Shown one piece after another: positions 34,484 to 46,177 of a DNA stretch of 64,000 bases. Under the pieces are notes generated by a model. The model was not told the origin of the DNA. It searched no databases and was given only the letters and a program-made list of their open reading frames with translations. Source of the DNA: Myxocyprinus asiaticus (lineage: Eukaryota; Chordata; Actinopteri; Cypriniformes; Catostomidae); NCBI RefSeq assembly GCF_019703515.2, contig NC_059372.1, positions 26,102,431 to 26,166,430 of the forward strand. Direction: 5' to 3'. Every line of letters starts with the position of its first letter. The stretch's first letter is position 1. Both the position numbers and the translations under genes were made by a program.

Positions 34484-36449
34484 TTTTTAGTGACTCCAGC
34501 CATATGTAAACTAAAGTACTGTTTTATTTTCCTAGTTTAATTACAAAGTAAAACTTGAAATCAGAGAAATTGCAGCTTACAATATACTTGATAACCAGGC
34601 AAGAGGACATAAGCTTTTTAACCGCATTACAGTTTGCAAAACGTAATTACATTAATTTTAAAATGTACCTCCTTTGTGCTGTAATGACAACATGAACTTA
34701 AGCTGGCATGGACTCCACAAGCTTATACAAAACCTAATTAACCATGTTATCCCAGCATGATTTGAGAATGTCCCAAAAGCGTGTGCTTCAATGGAAGAAA
34801 GGGAATCTAACCTTTAGTTAAAAGCAGTTAGCATGGAGCATGTTTACAAGCACAGCAATATGCTGTGAACTACCATAAATCAGCTTAATCAAAACATCGA
34901 CAATGCAACAAAAATGTGCAAGATTAGTAATAATCGGGATATTCTCTGCTTTTTAAGTCAAAATGTAAACAGGCATGCACACAACACTTGCACACATTGG
35001 AGAAGACAATAAGAAGTTAAGTTAAAAGCCGGTAAAGGTGTTTTCATGCAATGCGAAATCGGGGTAATGGGCAAAATCTACATGTGCCGTTGGGTTTATG
35101 CTTAAACCGATTATGACCTTACCTCCATAAAGGAAAACAGTTTAAGGCATTTACATGGCCACACACATTGTCAGCCTATTAAGCATAAACAGAGTTTTAA
35201 AGAAGTCAACTTATGGTTTAAAGAACTCATGGTAAACATAATGTCACAAACTTGCTTATTTGATTAGTGACCTTGAAATAGGCAAGTTCAAAATCTTACA
35301 TATTTCTTAATCAATTTACATCATAACATTTCTTTGCTTTAAATTTTTCAAAATGATAAAACTTTGCTTATTTCCAGGTTTAAAATAGATATTCACATTA
35401 CTGAATCCCAAATTTTCAATGTGCTCTCAGAATTTTAGGCCCTACTGTACATCACAAAGTTTTTGGAGGCTTGTACTCTGTCCTGTATTATTCTGTAGTC
35501 AACGCATTAATATTCTAGCTAATATATATTATCATTCATCAGATTTCATCTGAACATGTGTATGATGTGTGTGGCAATGTTCTGAACCCTAGTGCTAAAC
35601 TCAGGACCCGTCCCACACTATCCACCGGAAGCAGTGCTGCTGCCCAAAGCTCCTCTCTGACTGCAGAGGGCACTATAGAGTTTCATCCTACCCCTCTAGT
35701 CACTCAGGTTCCCCCTCCCCCATTATGATACTGCTCTGTAGACAAGCACATCTTGCTAGGCCTGTTTATGCCTCTCTCCATCGGTACCCACTCACCCCTA
35801 CCCACAAGTGCGCACACATTCGCAGCTCTCTCTCTCTCAGACTTGCATAGTGGGAAAAGTCATTCTGTGAGGGTGAGAGTGCACTTTACAGATCTTTCCT
35901 CCATTTTGAAACCTCTATCATGTAAAATTTCCATTTTAAATGAACCCCACTACAGCATTCTTTGGTTAGATAACATATGATAAACCATCTCCATCACATA
36001 GAAACATACTGTAATAGAAATATTCACGGCCACTAGTATATACCATGAATTAAATTTTGACTTTACATTCATGAGTAGACTGACCTCAGGGCCATAAGGA
36101 TTACAACAATTTATCTTAATTCTGAATTGCATATAGATCTCTTTAAAGATAACAATTCTTTTCAGTGTAATAGCAAAGAAAAATCTCTAAAATGACAACT
36201 AAAGGAATGGATTAACACACCCAATTAGCAAGAGTTAATTTCAGTAAGCCGAGAGCAATCGTAGGTAAAGTTTAAAGACTTCTGTATTGCCAAAATCCAG
36301 CTATGCCCAGATGGAAGTCACATGAATCACCTGCTGCTTAATTAAAACTCCATTCGTAACACCTTATAATACAGGTAAGCTCACTTTCTACTGGGAAAAA
36401 TGTGAGTGAAAAAAGCAATGCATTTTTACTTCTCATGCCGAGCAAATGA

Positions 36450-36660
36450 TTAAAGGAACAGCTCACCTAAAAATGAAAATTCTTTCACCATTTACTCACC
36501 CAAACCTGTTTGGCTTTCTTCCTTCCATGGAACACAAAAGATGTAAGGCAGAATGTTAGCCATAGCCATCATTCACTTTCTTGAATGGTTACTGAGGCTG
36601 TCATTCTGCCTAACATCTTCTTTTGTGTTCCACAGAAGACAGAAAGTAACATACTGGAAT
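36450..36660. mobile_element. GGGATAGTTCACCC-type MITE, diverged
   Basis: TTAAAGGAACAGCTCACCTAAAAATGAAAATTC marks the left arm in diverged form. A hairpin-like interior follows (ATGTAAGGCAGAATGTTAGCC against GCCTAACATCTTC), and the right arm reads TTTTGTGTTCCACAGAAGA. It lies downstream of the ADNP 3' end. Confidence 0.65.
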
Positions 36661-37085
36661 TCTATTGTTTCTGAATTGTGTTATGAGAGGTGTTGAGAAC
36701 ATGGATCTACAAACTAGACGTGTGCAGTTTGCTGAAAACACGCTACAACAGTGAAGATGAAAGGTCATAGAGAGGTGGAAAAGTAGAGACTGTGCAGGGT
36801 TAAAACCACTGAGAGGACAAAACAGCACTTTATTTTTCAGAATGAAAAGAAAAGGAAAAAAAAAAGAGAGGAAAAACAATAACATAAACTGGAGGTCACA
36901 AATTTAAACACAAAGTTAGACTGAAGACAGAATGCTCATTCTGGACCTCATGTTACAACAGCAGTCCATCTGTAGAATTTTCAGTGAAATCGTTGGAAGA
37001 GAAAACAAACAGCATTCAGCAGGGGCTGAACCAAACACAGACTAGTCTACTTATCACAATGATACAGTGGTCAATTTAATGGCCA

Positions 37086-37901
37086 TTTATTGTGAAGTTA
37101 GGGCAGTGGATGTATGGAAAGCTGCTCTTAAAGCAAAACACAAGTTTTGTAATGGCAATATATTTATATAAAAAGAAAATACTTCAATTATAAACAAGCA
37201 AAACAAAAACAAGAGATTGTTCTGTTTAATAAGCATTTTTATATTTATATATATATTTTTAGCAAAATGCTATACTTTTGTAAATAAAAGTAAACAAGAA
37301 AAACAGCCACCAAAGCCACATCCATTGTAAATGTGATCCAATGTAGAACATATGACCATTAAGCGTGAGCACAAAAAGTATAGTAAATCTTTTTTTTTTT
37401 TTTTTTTTTTTTTAAATCAGTGAGTACACCTTCACATCTCCTTAGGCATATCTAAAAGACTGTACAAATATACACTATCTATTCTATATAACATGAAATT
37501 CATGAAAAACTGTGGTGTTCTAATAAACACTCCTTTAGCCACACAACAGTGGCTGAACAAACATTAATAAGTACGTTTCTGGTATATGTTAAAGAAACAT
37601 AAACTGAAGGCAAATCATGTTCTATTGTTTGGTGCATGTTCAGTGTTGTCTTTCCATATCCTGAGAGACAGTCAACCCTGGATTCATTCGCAGTCATCTT
37701 CATAAGTTCAAAACTGTGAAATATGACTTTTTTGCCTTTTAAATGGCTTTTGGAGTAAAAGAAAAAGCATATCCTTATAGCTACTCTCTGTAACCAAGGC
37801 CCAGAAGTTCAATGAGGCAGCATTGTTGGTGTACGTCAAACATAACACAAATGCATATATATATATATATATATGTCCATTTAATTTACCCTGTCCTGAA
37901 A
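37086..37901 (-). other. adnp: ADNP 3' untranslated region (inferred)
   Basis: AT-rich non-coding sequence follows the ADNP stop codon. The complement of TTTATT at 37086-37091 gives an AATAAA polyadenylation hexamer on the minus strand, and other weaker candidates exist. A 25-base poly-T run lies at about 37389-37413 and a short (AT)n tract at 37857-37874. The actual cleavage site cannot be fixed from sequence. Confidence 0.4.
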
Positions 37902-40736
37902 TCAGACCTGTTGCTTTGTTAAAACAGTCTCTGATTTTGATTGTTCAAGCTTGTTTGTGACATCTGACTGGCACTCACCTATTGGCCGCTTTTTTTCCTC
38001 TAACATGTCTTTTGACCCATAGCCATTTTCGCTGTGGGAGTCATCCCTGATATCAGAGTTACTCCCATCCTCTTTGTTATTGACCTCTGGTTCCTCACTG
38101 CTAACTGACTGTGTATTTAGCCAAGCATTCTTTTGCTGTTGCACAGCACTGACTTTCTCCTCATTATCACTGTCCGAGTCCACAGCAATTGGTTCTGAAT
38201 TGACAAGTGCTCCAGGTTTTAAGGTGCTCTCGACTGAAGCATTGCAGTGGCTCCCTATGGTGGCCTTTTGACAATTCGAGTAGAGTGAGGCTTTCGTAGC
38301 AAACCTTGCCAGCGTCCCCTGCTTCTGTTGCAGGTCACCATTGGTTGTAGCCCTTTTCTGAATGTTAATGGCATTGGCAGACCGGCCTATACGATTTCTA
38401 GAAGTTCGACTTTTTGGCTCATGTTTGTTGCCCTCAAAATACCACTTTGAGTCAAAGTTTATGGGATGTTGCAAATGTACAATGTCTTCCATTTTAAATC
38501 CCAGTAAGACCCAAGTTTGTAGCGTTTCACAATTAAGCATGCATCTCCTCCTTCGATTCGCGAAGTGGCTTGAAATGTCAGATTTCCAAAGCCAAAGACT
38601 GGATGCCAGCTTCTCCACCTCTCGGCGAGTGGGGTAGGGCTGCTTGTTAAAGTACTGAGTGAGGAACGCTTTACGTGCCTCGTAGGACTCATTCTCAAGA
38701 CCCTTTGGGTCCAAGGCAAAGACCACAGGGTCCTCAGGTGACACTGACCTAGCCTGGTCATCCGTAACAACTTTCCTTTTCTTTGGCTCGGTCTGGTCAC
38801 AGTGTGCTAGACCTGACCTCTTGAGGCCTGCCCCCTGGGCCTGCACAACTCTGGCAGATGGAGCGGGTCGACCATTCTGAGTTTTGCTTACACCGCGGCA
38901 GTGCACTAGATGCAAAGTGATGGTGGAAGCTGTCATGTTACTAGTATAGACACCAAGGCAATGAATACACTTATAGGTCAACTTCTTCTCTACAGGATGA
39001 ACCGTTTGTATAACTTGATGCCTCTCACGCAAGTGGTGGGCTAGAGAATCTGAAATAGGTCCCTTGAGAATAGAGAAACACAAAGGACAAAGTGTTTTCC
39101 CAACATCCCTCTTATAGGGTACAGCCGCTTGTGGTGAAGTCTTAGCTGGTATGGCACCTGAGGCATCAGAGGATGTCTTTGGGATTTGTGGCGTAACCTG
39201 TTTATGCACATACGATGATGGCAATGCATTGTTTTGGGCATGGAACGCCACAGATTCTTCAGGGGCATCTCGCATATTATATGTGGTGACAATCAGCTGG
39301 ACGTTCTTCGGATTTCCCTGCTGAAGTGTAAGGTCAAATGTAAGTGGCGAGTCTGTACGTTGCTCGATGGATTCGTTAGGATGCACCCCTCGCATATGCG
39401 TCACCATTTTTTCGACATCATTGAACGTGGCCTTGCAGTGTGGACAGGACAGGCCATGTATCAACATGTGGTTAAGAAGCGTGTCACTAGGTAGGTAACG
39501 GTTGCAGTACAAGCACTTACTGGTGAAATTGTGGATTTTCATTATGTAGTTGGCCACCGCTGGCACCTTCTCTGCTTTGTGCTCTTTCTCAAAATGTGAG
39601 CTATATACATTTTCTGGAAAGAGTTCATTGCAGATGGTGCAGATCTTCCATTTCTGAGTATAAGATGTGCCAGTGACAGAGTTGCCTTTCTTGGGGGTAA
39701 CAGAAGTCACAGTAGTAGCCGCTGCCTGAACTCGTGAGGTCAGTTGAGGAATCTTTAGTACAGATGTGGATGCTGATGTAGAGACTGAACTGCGGAGACT
39801 AGCAGAGAGCTGAGGTTTATATGTTTGAGACTGCTGCGCCATCGATAGCTGCACCTGTTTTCCTCCAATGGTCAAGGCTTGGGTAGACCCTGGCTTCAGA
39901 CCAAATGCCCCTTGTTTCAGGTGAACACCTGACAGGAACCCAGTTGAGTTCAAACTTACTTTTGGAATGACAATTCGGCTCAGCTGCTGAGTAGACAAAG
40001 GCTGCCCTCCAGCTGCCACTGCCGTTCCCTTTGGCATTATACCAACAATGCCCTTATCCCCCTGAGCCTTAGGGGACACCATTATTACAGGCTTCGCACG
40101 AGGTACCACAACGTTGGTATGTCCAATCATGGCAGTAACTTGATAACCAATGCGCTCATGGTCCTCAATGACATGCTGCACAAGTGCTTCATAGGTACGT
40201 GGTACAAAGAGGCATCGTTTGCAATGGATGGCTGTACATGTATTGTTGGCACCAACAGCAATGGTGCTAGAATTAGCATTACTCCCTGTACCGGAGCCTG
40301 CTGTCCCATTAGGTGGTGTTGCCTTGTCACCAAGCCTCGCCACGTACGGTGCCGCTACGTGTTGGAAATGTTCCCGGTAGATATGCTTGCGCACCACATT
40401 GTATAGTGGATCCCTGTAAGTGCATTTCTTACAGTAGTACACTGCCTGCTCAACATTATCACGTGTCTTATCCAGGCGAGCAGCATCCTTTGAGCCAACC
40501 CCTACTGCCTGAATCCCACCAGCATTCTGTCGTACTGCATTGTTCGGCATATGAAACAGTCTGATGTGTGTCTCCAATGTCTTTTTGTTCCCATTGTAAG
40601 TGCAATAAGGGCAGTTCAAAAGAATGCGACTTTCAAAATCCTCGCTGTGCACATTACGAAAGTGACTCTTGTAGGCTGAGAAAAACTTTGAGGAGAATGT
40701 ACATCCTGAACAACAGAATGGCTTTGATCGGTACTC
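37902..40736 (-). CDS. adnp: ADNP coding exon 3 (last)
   Basis: The acceptor TTCTCAG precedes GAGTACCGATCAAAG (EYRSKPFCC) at 40736, and the stop TGA is at 37902-37904. This exon encodes 944 residues with all zinc fingers and the homeodomain, as in other vertebrates where one giant last exon holds most of ADNP. The open frame continues upstream into the intron to 40895, but the splice junction and homology place the boundary at 40736. Confidence 0.95.
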   Translation of the reverse strand, partial: EYRSKPFCCSGCTFSSKFFSAYKSHFRNVHSEDFESRILLNCPYCTYNGNKKTLETHIRLFHMPNNAVRQNAGGIQAVGVGSKDAARLDKTRDNVEQAVYYCKKCTYRDPLYNVVRKHIYREHFQHVAAPYVARLGDKATPPNGTAGSGTGSNANSSTIAVGANNTCTAIHCKRCLFVPRTYEALVQHVIEDHERIGYQVTAMIGHTNVVVPRAKPVIMVSPKAQGDKGIVGIMPKGTAVAAGGQPLSTQQLSRIVIPKVSLNSTGFLSGVHLKQGAFGLKPGSTQALTIGGKQVQLSMAQQSQTYKPQLSASLRSSVSTSASTSVLKIPQLTSRVQAAATTVTSVTPKKGNSVTGTSYTQKWKICTICNELFPENVYSSHFEKEHKAEKVPAVANYIMKIHNFTSKCLYCNRYLPSDTLLNHMLIHGLSCPHCKATFNDVEKMVTHMRGVHPNESIEQRTDSPLTFDLTLQQGNPKNVQLIVTTYNMRDAPEESVAFHAQNNALPSSYVHKQVTPQIPKTSSDASGAIPAKTSPQAAVPYKRDVGKTLCPLCFSILKGPISDSLAHHLRERHQVIQTVHPVEKKLTYKCIHCLGVYTSNMTASTITLHLVHCRGVSKTQNGRPAPSARVVQAQGAGLKRSGLAHCDQTEPKKRKVVTDDQARSVSPEDPVVFALDPKGLENESYEARKAFLTQYFNKQPYPTRREVEKLASSLWLWKSDISSHFANRRRRCMLNCETLQTWVLLGFKMEDIVHLQHPINFDSKWYFEGNKHEPKSRTSRNRIGRSANAINIQKRATTNGDLQQKQGTLARFATKASLYSNCQKATIGSHCNASVESTLKPGALVNSEPIAVDSDSDNEEKVSAVQQQKNAWLNTQSVSSEEPEVNNKEDGSNSDIRDDSHSENGYGSKDMLEEKKRPIGECQSDVTNKLEQSKSETVLTKQQV

Positions 40737-41453
40737 CTGAGAAAACAAAGAGGGCAACTGGGTCAGAAAAACTTGGATTTGGTGGGAAACCAAAACTGAC
40801 CAAAGATTAATAATTGTTTCCTTAATTAAGCTTTTTAGGTACTGCTCACTTGTGATTTGGTCATTGAGGGATCCCACATGCAAACATCGTCCCATGATGT
40901 GTTCTTAATGTAGAACTCATTGGGAACAAATTCTTTATAGTCCTTAAAGGGAAAAGAGGAGCACATAGTGAGAAAGACTGTCTCATTACAATCATTATGA
41001 TCAAGGCTACATACAAAGTTAGAATTTCTGCATATTTGTGCATCTGACTAGTGTAAGCATTATTGTGTAAAAAGAGAGGAGTGTAGAAAACAACTGTATA
41101 AATTGTACATTGCACCCTTAGCTTGTTTCAAAACCATATGACTTTCTTCAGTGGAAAACAAAAGGAGATGTTAAGCAGAATGTTAGCATTATTCACTTTT
41201 CACTTTCATTGTACAGAAAAAGATGCAAAGTGACTGGTTATTGTGGCTAACATTCTGACTAACATCTCCTTTTGTATTTCATTGGAGAAAATGTTCCATG
41301 AAGGTGTTTTTGCCCATGTTGACATTTAACCTATGTAGTACTTACATCACTGTGCTCCTTGCAAAACTCCAAGCCAATGTCACCCAGCACTTTTTTCACA
41401 TTTTTCCTAGCTTTCCTTAGAGTGCTGAGGTTGTTGACTGGGAGTTGAAACAT
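37902..41453 (-). CDS. adnp: ADNP, activity-dependent neuroprotector homeobox protein
   Basis: Three coding exons (41346-41453, 40850-40942, 37902-40736) join in frame to give about 1011 residues. The start is ATG 41453 ([17 protein letters not shown]), nine bases after a splice acceptor. Nine C2H2-type zinc fingers are visible, near residues 74-97, 107-129, 167, 238, 433, 477, 497, 617 and 658. The homeodomain is near residues 750-805 ([28 protein letters not shown]). An acidic Ser-rich tail ends the protein. In vertebrates ADNP is a nuclear DNA-binding protein that works with the remodeller CHD4 and HP1 to silence genes and is needed for neural development. The protein is shorter than the human one (1102 aa), mainly in the tail after the homeodomain. 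The octapeptide NAPVSIPQ of mammalian ADNP is not seen. DPM1 lying next to it supports ADNP rather than ADNP2. It may be one of two fish co-orthologues. Confidence 0.95.
40850..40942 (-). CDS. adnp: ADNP coding exon 2
   Basis: This exon has 31 codons ([20 protein letters not shown], then [11 protein letters not shown]) between the acceptor CTTTAAG and the donor GTGAGC. Both junctions fall between codons (phase 0). Confidence 0.93.
41110..41310. repeat. MITE-derived hairpin in ADNP intron
   Basis: AAAGGAGATGTTAAGCAGAATGTTAGC and its near-complement GCTAACATTCTGACTAACATCTCC form a long imperfect hairpin. The same vocabulary occurs in the MITE at 36450-36660, so this is a degraded member of that family. 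Confidence 0.55.
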
Positions 41454-41462
41454 TCTGTCCAC
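41346..41462 (-). CDS. adnp: ADNP coding exon 1 with start codon
   Basis: The acceptor TTCTAG is followed by nine untranslated bases and ATG at 41453-41451. It encodes 36 residues ending in SD before the donor GTAAGT. The conserved N-terminal MFQLPVNNL identifies the gene. Confidence 0.93.
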
Positions 41463-42228
41463 CTAGAAATAAATTATTCAAATTAATTTGGGCAGGTATA
41501 CATGCTGCTTGAAATGCAATTAACATGCATTGTCAAGTTATTACCATTATTCATGAATGTTAATTCCATTGATCTTCAGCACAGAAAATATGTCTGGTTT
41601 TGTCTTGCAATAGTTTGAATGACTTTATAAAATACTGTCACAATGTGGTCTATGTACCAATGCATCTCATTGAGTGAGTTTACAAAGATTATGCTTAATA
41701 AGCCAACAACATGTAAAGTCATGTAAATATTTATTGGGGAAATGTCATTAAATGGTTTAAAGCAAAACCTGATCAGCACATCTAGATTTTATCCCATTAC
41801 CCTGATTTCTCTTTGCATATAAAATGTCTTTACCCACATTCTGGCAGCTTATTAATTGTGTGCATGTCTGTTTACGTTCTGAAATCAAGTCCAGGGGAAA
41901 AAAACTTATGAGTTTTATAATGAGCTGATTTCTGACAGCTATCTGCACTTTGATGTACATGTAAAAACATTTGCTGTGATGCTTCATGTCAGAGCAATGG
42001 TCTTGGTCACTAAAGCCGGCATCACACAAGCAGACTCCAAACAACTCTATGTTGACTGAGGGTGTCACACTTGCTAACCGTTTTGCTGAGATCTTGCAAA
42101 ACAGAGGTTTGTCATACTTGCTATTACAAAATGGTAGAGGAGTGACAGACATAACTCCCCCTGACTCTCTGATTCCCTGTGGAGCTCGCCCAAATAACAA
42201 CAGGAGAACTGCGTGACAGTGATTTAGG

Positions 42229-42985
42229 TAGGGCTGTGTGGTATGGCCAAAAAAAAAAAAAAAAATTCACAATATTCTTTCTTGTGACATTCCACAGTCC
42301 AGCTCAATAAGTGGTGGTAATGCACCCAAAGCTGGACTGCCAACCCCCATTAAATATCACAAAATACTTGCCTGTAACAGCGCTATGGATCATGAAAAAT
42401 AATTTATTCTTTATTTTTGTCACACATTATACATTTTGCACATATACAGTGAAATAATTTGTTTTTTGTATCCCAGAGCGCAGGATCAGCCATGATATGG
42501 AGCACCTAGAGCAGATAGGGTCAAGGGCCTTGCTCAAGGGCCCAACAGTGGCATCTTGGCGGTGCTAGGGCTTGAACCACCAACCTTCTGGCCAGTAACC
42601 CAGAGCCTTAACCGCTGAGCCACCACTGCCTGCAAACAATGTATAAATAAACAGCAATGGTCTTGATGTTGGAGTTGTTGCTGTGTTCAGTCGATAGTTG
42701 TTGTACTGCATTTTCAGTGCTGTCTTGTTCGGTACACAGCGATATTAAATTAGCCGGATAGCTAGCGGCTACCGAGCCTCATTGCCGGTTTCCATGACAG
42801 CAGGGCTGACTACTAATTCTTTCTAACAGGCTGATTTCATGACTGTGATTCAGTTAGCTAGTTGTGTGAATAACTTTCCCAAACGACACGTACCTGATCT
42901 GTCTAGATGTAGGACATAGGCTAAATATCGAAAATTACTCAGAAGTTTATCATTGATATCGATATTGTTTTATTGCCCAGCCCTA
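42229..42985. mobile_element. Non-autonomous hAT transposon with 8-bp TSD
   Basis: The left end is TAGGGCTGTGTGGTATGGCC and the right end is TTGCCCAGCCCTA. Both are flanked by the perfect 8-bp duplication GATTTAGG (42221-42228 and 42986-42993). At 757 bp it has no transposase. A separate retroposon-like repeat is nested inside (42395-42631). Confidence 0.88.
42395..42631 (-). repeat. SINE-like or LINE-tail repeat nested in the hAT element
   Basis: AGGGCCTTGCTCAAGGGCCC, ACAGTGGCATCTTGGCGGTG and GAGCCTTAACCGCTGAGCCA are hallmark phrases of a teleost-wide interspersed repeat, and the family is probably a short retroposon. The exact ends and the class are not certain from this copy alone. Confidence 0.6.
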
Positions 42986-43199
42986 GATTTAGGATGTGAT
43001 TCACTGAGTAACTTTACCTTGTGAATTGTTCCCCTCAAGGTTTGCCATAGAATGCTTTTGTCCATATGCAGCTTTCAGTGAATTAAGAAATTACGTTCAA
43101 TAAAAACAGGCTGTTGTGCGCTTTCTGATTTCATTAGTCATTTTAGTGGAGGAGAACCCAAGGATAATTGCTTGGTGACAGAATCACTATGGATTACAA

Positions 43200-44656
43200 T
43201 ATGGCTGCACAATTATTCGAAAAACTAATCACGATTACGGCTGCCTCGATTATGTAATCGTGAAAATTGACGATTACAGCGTTCAATTTAAGTATGCTCG
43301 TGTTGCCTCAATGGTCTCTATTTACAATGTGTTTTTGCAGCGGTTGAGTATTCTAACCAATCACTAACATGTTGAGCAATGAAACGGCAATGGCCAATCA
43401 GAGCCGCTTAAATTAATCCTCCGTCCTATCAGTAATGACAACTGATCCTAATGTGCAGGTTTTAAACCGTCTGAATGCCCAGATGCTTACTTTATGTTCC
43501 ACCTCTGGTCGTGGTGGCACACGAAAATTAATACAGAGGAAACATCACCTGACACGCGAAAAGCACTTTGGAATTATTTGGATTCATTGCATCCACAGTT
43601 CCCTTTGAACTTAAATGTTAAATACACTGCAAATGAGCAACACGACAAAACTAAAATGCTTCCGTTCGAATCAAGGCATAGACGCGGTGTAAATAATTGA
43701 TTTATTATGCTGATTAGACATCTTTGTTTTTAATGAGAGCATTCACGAGAGTGCAGTACTTTGTGCGGAGCGTCATTGAACTTGTGTCGAAATGCAGGTC
43801 TCAAACAGTGTAATCCTGTAGTGAGTGACAGCAGTCATTGTAATGGGAGAGTATGTCGCGTTGCTCGATTTCTGTGTACAATTTATTAAAAATCTAATAA
43901 CAGTTTTGTTTTGTCATGTTAGTAAGTAGGCCAATGTGAATTTGATTTGTACAAAATAGCAATAAAGTAATTCAGCTTAACTGTTCTAAGTTTGTTTTGG
44001 AGGCATAGCCAACATAAAGAATATAGCATGAATAGCATATTTCAGGAGTCACCGTCATTGTTATCGCATCTGCTCTAATAAGACCCATTTGCCACACAGC
44101 TGGTATTAGTAGATTTAACATTTTCACGAATCGCACAAACTCCGATCGCAAATGACTGTTTTTAATTTCCAAAGTGCAACCACTGAGGCCAAAAATGATC
44201 TAACGTTGATCGTACATAAACAAGATCACCACTGAAGATCTAATGGGATGAATGTTCCCCTGTCTCGCCACCAAAGGGCTCACTGAACGCAGTAAGTAAC
44301 TTGGTCAATTTAAATCGGCTGTTAAGTTTGAAAATTGAATATGTCATATTTACTGTATGTGGACTAATAATTTAAGAAGTAATTTAGGAATAATTTAATT
44401 TCTTTTATAACATAGATATCCATTTAAAATAAGTTTTATTTGGCCTAACATTAACAAACATTATTACAATATTTAATGCTTAAATGATGCTTAAAAGAAA
44501 CTGGAGTGCAGCTCATATCCACCACTGAAATCTGCTACTTTGCTTACTTTGTGACGTCAAGGTAATTTAATATTTTAAATGACAATAATAATCGCGATTA
44601 AAATATCAAGGGCAATAATCGACAATTATGATTTTTGCTATAATCGTGCAGCCCTA
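43200..44656. mobile_element. Non-autonomous hAT transposon with 8-bp TSD
   Basis: The left end TATGGCTGCACAATTATTCG pairs with the complement of the right end TAGGGCTGCACGATTATAGC. A perfect 8-bp duplication GATTACAA flanks it (43192-43199 and 44657-44664). The subterminal regions repeat AATCGTGAAAATTGACGATT and ATAATCGACAATTATGATT words. It is 1457 bp long with no recognisable transposase. Confidence 0.88.
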
Positions 44657-46177
44657 GATTACAATCTCTATTTGAGATTATATGTGGCTGAGCGCAATGA
44701 CCTCAGTTCTTCAGTAAAAGTTGGTCACTTGAAAAGAACTCAAGAGCCCGCCCCTGCAGAGAAAATTTTTTTCGAACAATTTTTATGTGCTTTTCCAGGT
44801 GATGGAACCATTACCTCAGCAAGGAGTCCCGACGGTCAAGAGATTAACGACCTCCCGCTGGCAGAGGCTCATGCGCACTCAATCTCTTACCTATTGGCCG
44901 GTGATTATGTAAATGAAGCTTACACCTGAAAATCACTTGAAAAATCAGCTAGTGTGGTGCCGGCTTAAGGAGAGGCAAAGATCTAAAGCAAATGAGCCAT
45001 TCAGCATCTTTCTCTCTGTCCTCATCACAGCCTGCGATAATGAGGTGCATACAGAATAAAGACTACAAAAAAGATAACTTCGTTTTGCCATACAAAATTA
45101 TTCTCTTATTTTAAACCGAAAATTATAGCACAAACAAAAAACATGAACACATCTAACGAAGCTGTGGCTCAGAGAGCCTGTAAGTCTACGTGCATTGTAG
45201 ATCAGAGCTCTAATGAATAATAAATATCAGAAATTGTGAAATAAAATCGAAAAAGCCCACTAAACTTATGACATCCCCAAAATTTGACTTTAACTGAACA
45301 AACAGTAAACTGCAACCACATAAATGAGGTCAAGAGATCAACAAAGGTCAAAGGTCATATACCTATATGACCAGTCACCAAGGAAAACCTGTGTCAGCTT
45401 TTGGCCTAACCAATGACAGGCATCACTCTGTATAGCCTTTTTGAACAAAGAGCAGCAGCTTCACTTCAGCACAGAATGGGGGCTCTCTCTCTTTGGTTAG
45501 GCGTTCCACATCACCTCATTGACTTTCTCCCATCGTTTCTAGATGGCGCTAGAGGACATCTCTGCCTCCATGTTATATAAGCCTCTCCCAGTTCTGCCTG
45601 ACTTTTTTCCACTCTCTTTTTTGTGCAGTCTTCTGCATTACAGTCCTGGAATGGCGCCTCCTGTTGAGGCAGCATCAGAGGGTAGTGTGTGGAACACACC
45701 TATTTCTGCAGTGTCTGCTCTGGGTGGAAGTTATTTTCTGAAGCCCACACATACAGATGACTGAGAATATATACATACTGCATATATACACAGGCAAATC
45801 CTGACTGATTAAGTAAAAACAAATATATGATGCACATCAGAATACATCTGACTTTTCATATTTTAGTTTCAAACTGAATTCCAGAGTCAACTTCAGTCAT
45901 GACTGTCTCTCTCAGTGACCTCCCTAATCATGTCATTATAGACAAAACATTAACCCTGTGTCAGCATGAAAAACAAAGTGGTCTAATACAAGCATTACAA
46001 TTTTGGCTTTACTCTAACTTTGAATCATGCTGTGATGATGATTAATGCTGAATGACATCTACACTGAAATTACACGGTAAAAAGGTAAACAGCGGCAAAT
46101 ATTACACAGAGGAATGGACAACATTCATTATAAATTACAAAGTGAAACAGCAAATTATATGGGAATGACAACATACC

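Larger units (their letters stand above)
30599..36449. other. Long AT-rich region without a recognised gene
   Basis: No exon with a domain, no RNA gene and no complete mobile element is recognised. It holds an imperfect tandem duplication (32420-32800), an (AT)n tract (34403-34482), several poly-T runs and scattered chance open frames. Confidence 0.4.

Noticed and set aside
40739..40895. Extension of the ADNP last exon upstream to 40895
   Set aside because: A consensus acceptor at 40737-40738, in-frame joining to the exon at 40850-40942 and ADNP homology show that this stretch is intron.
45511..45764. Possible extra exon in the ADNP intron
   Set aside because: ORFs are present on both strands with no domain and no convincing splice pair.
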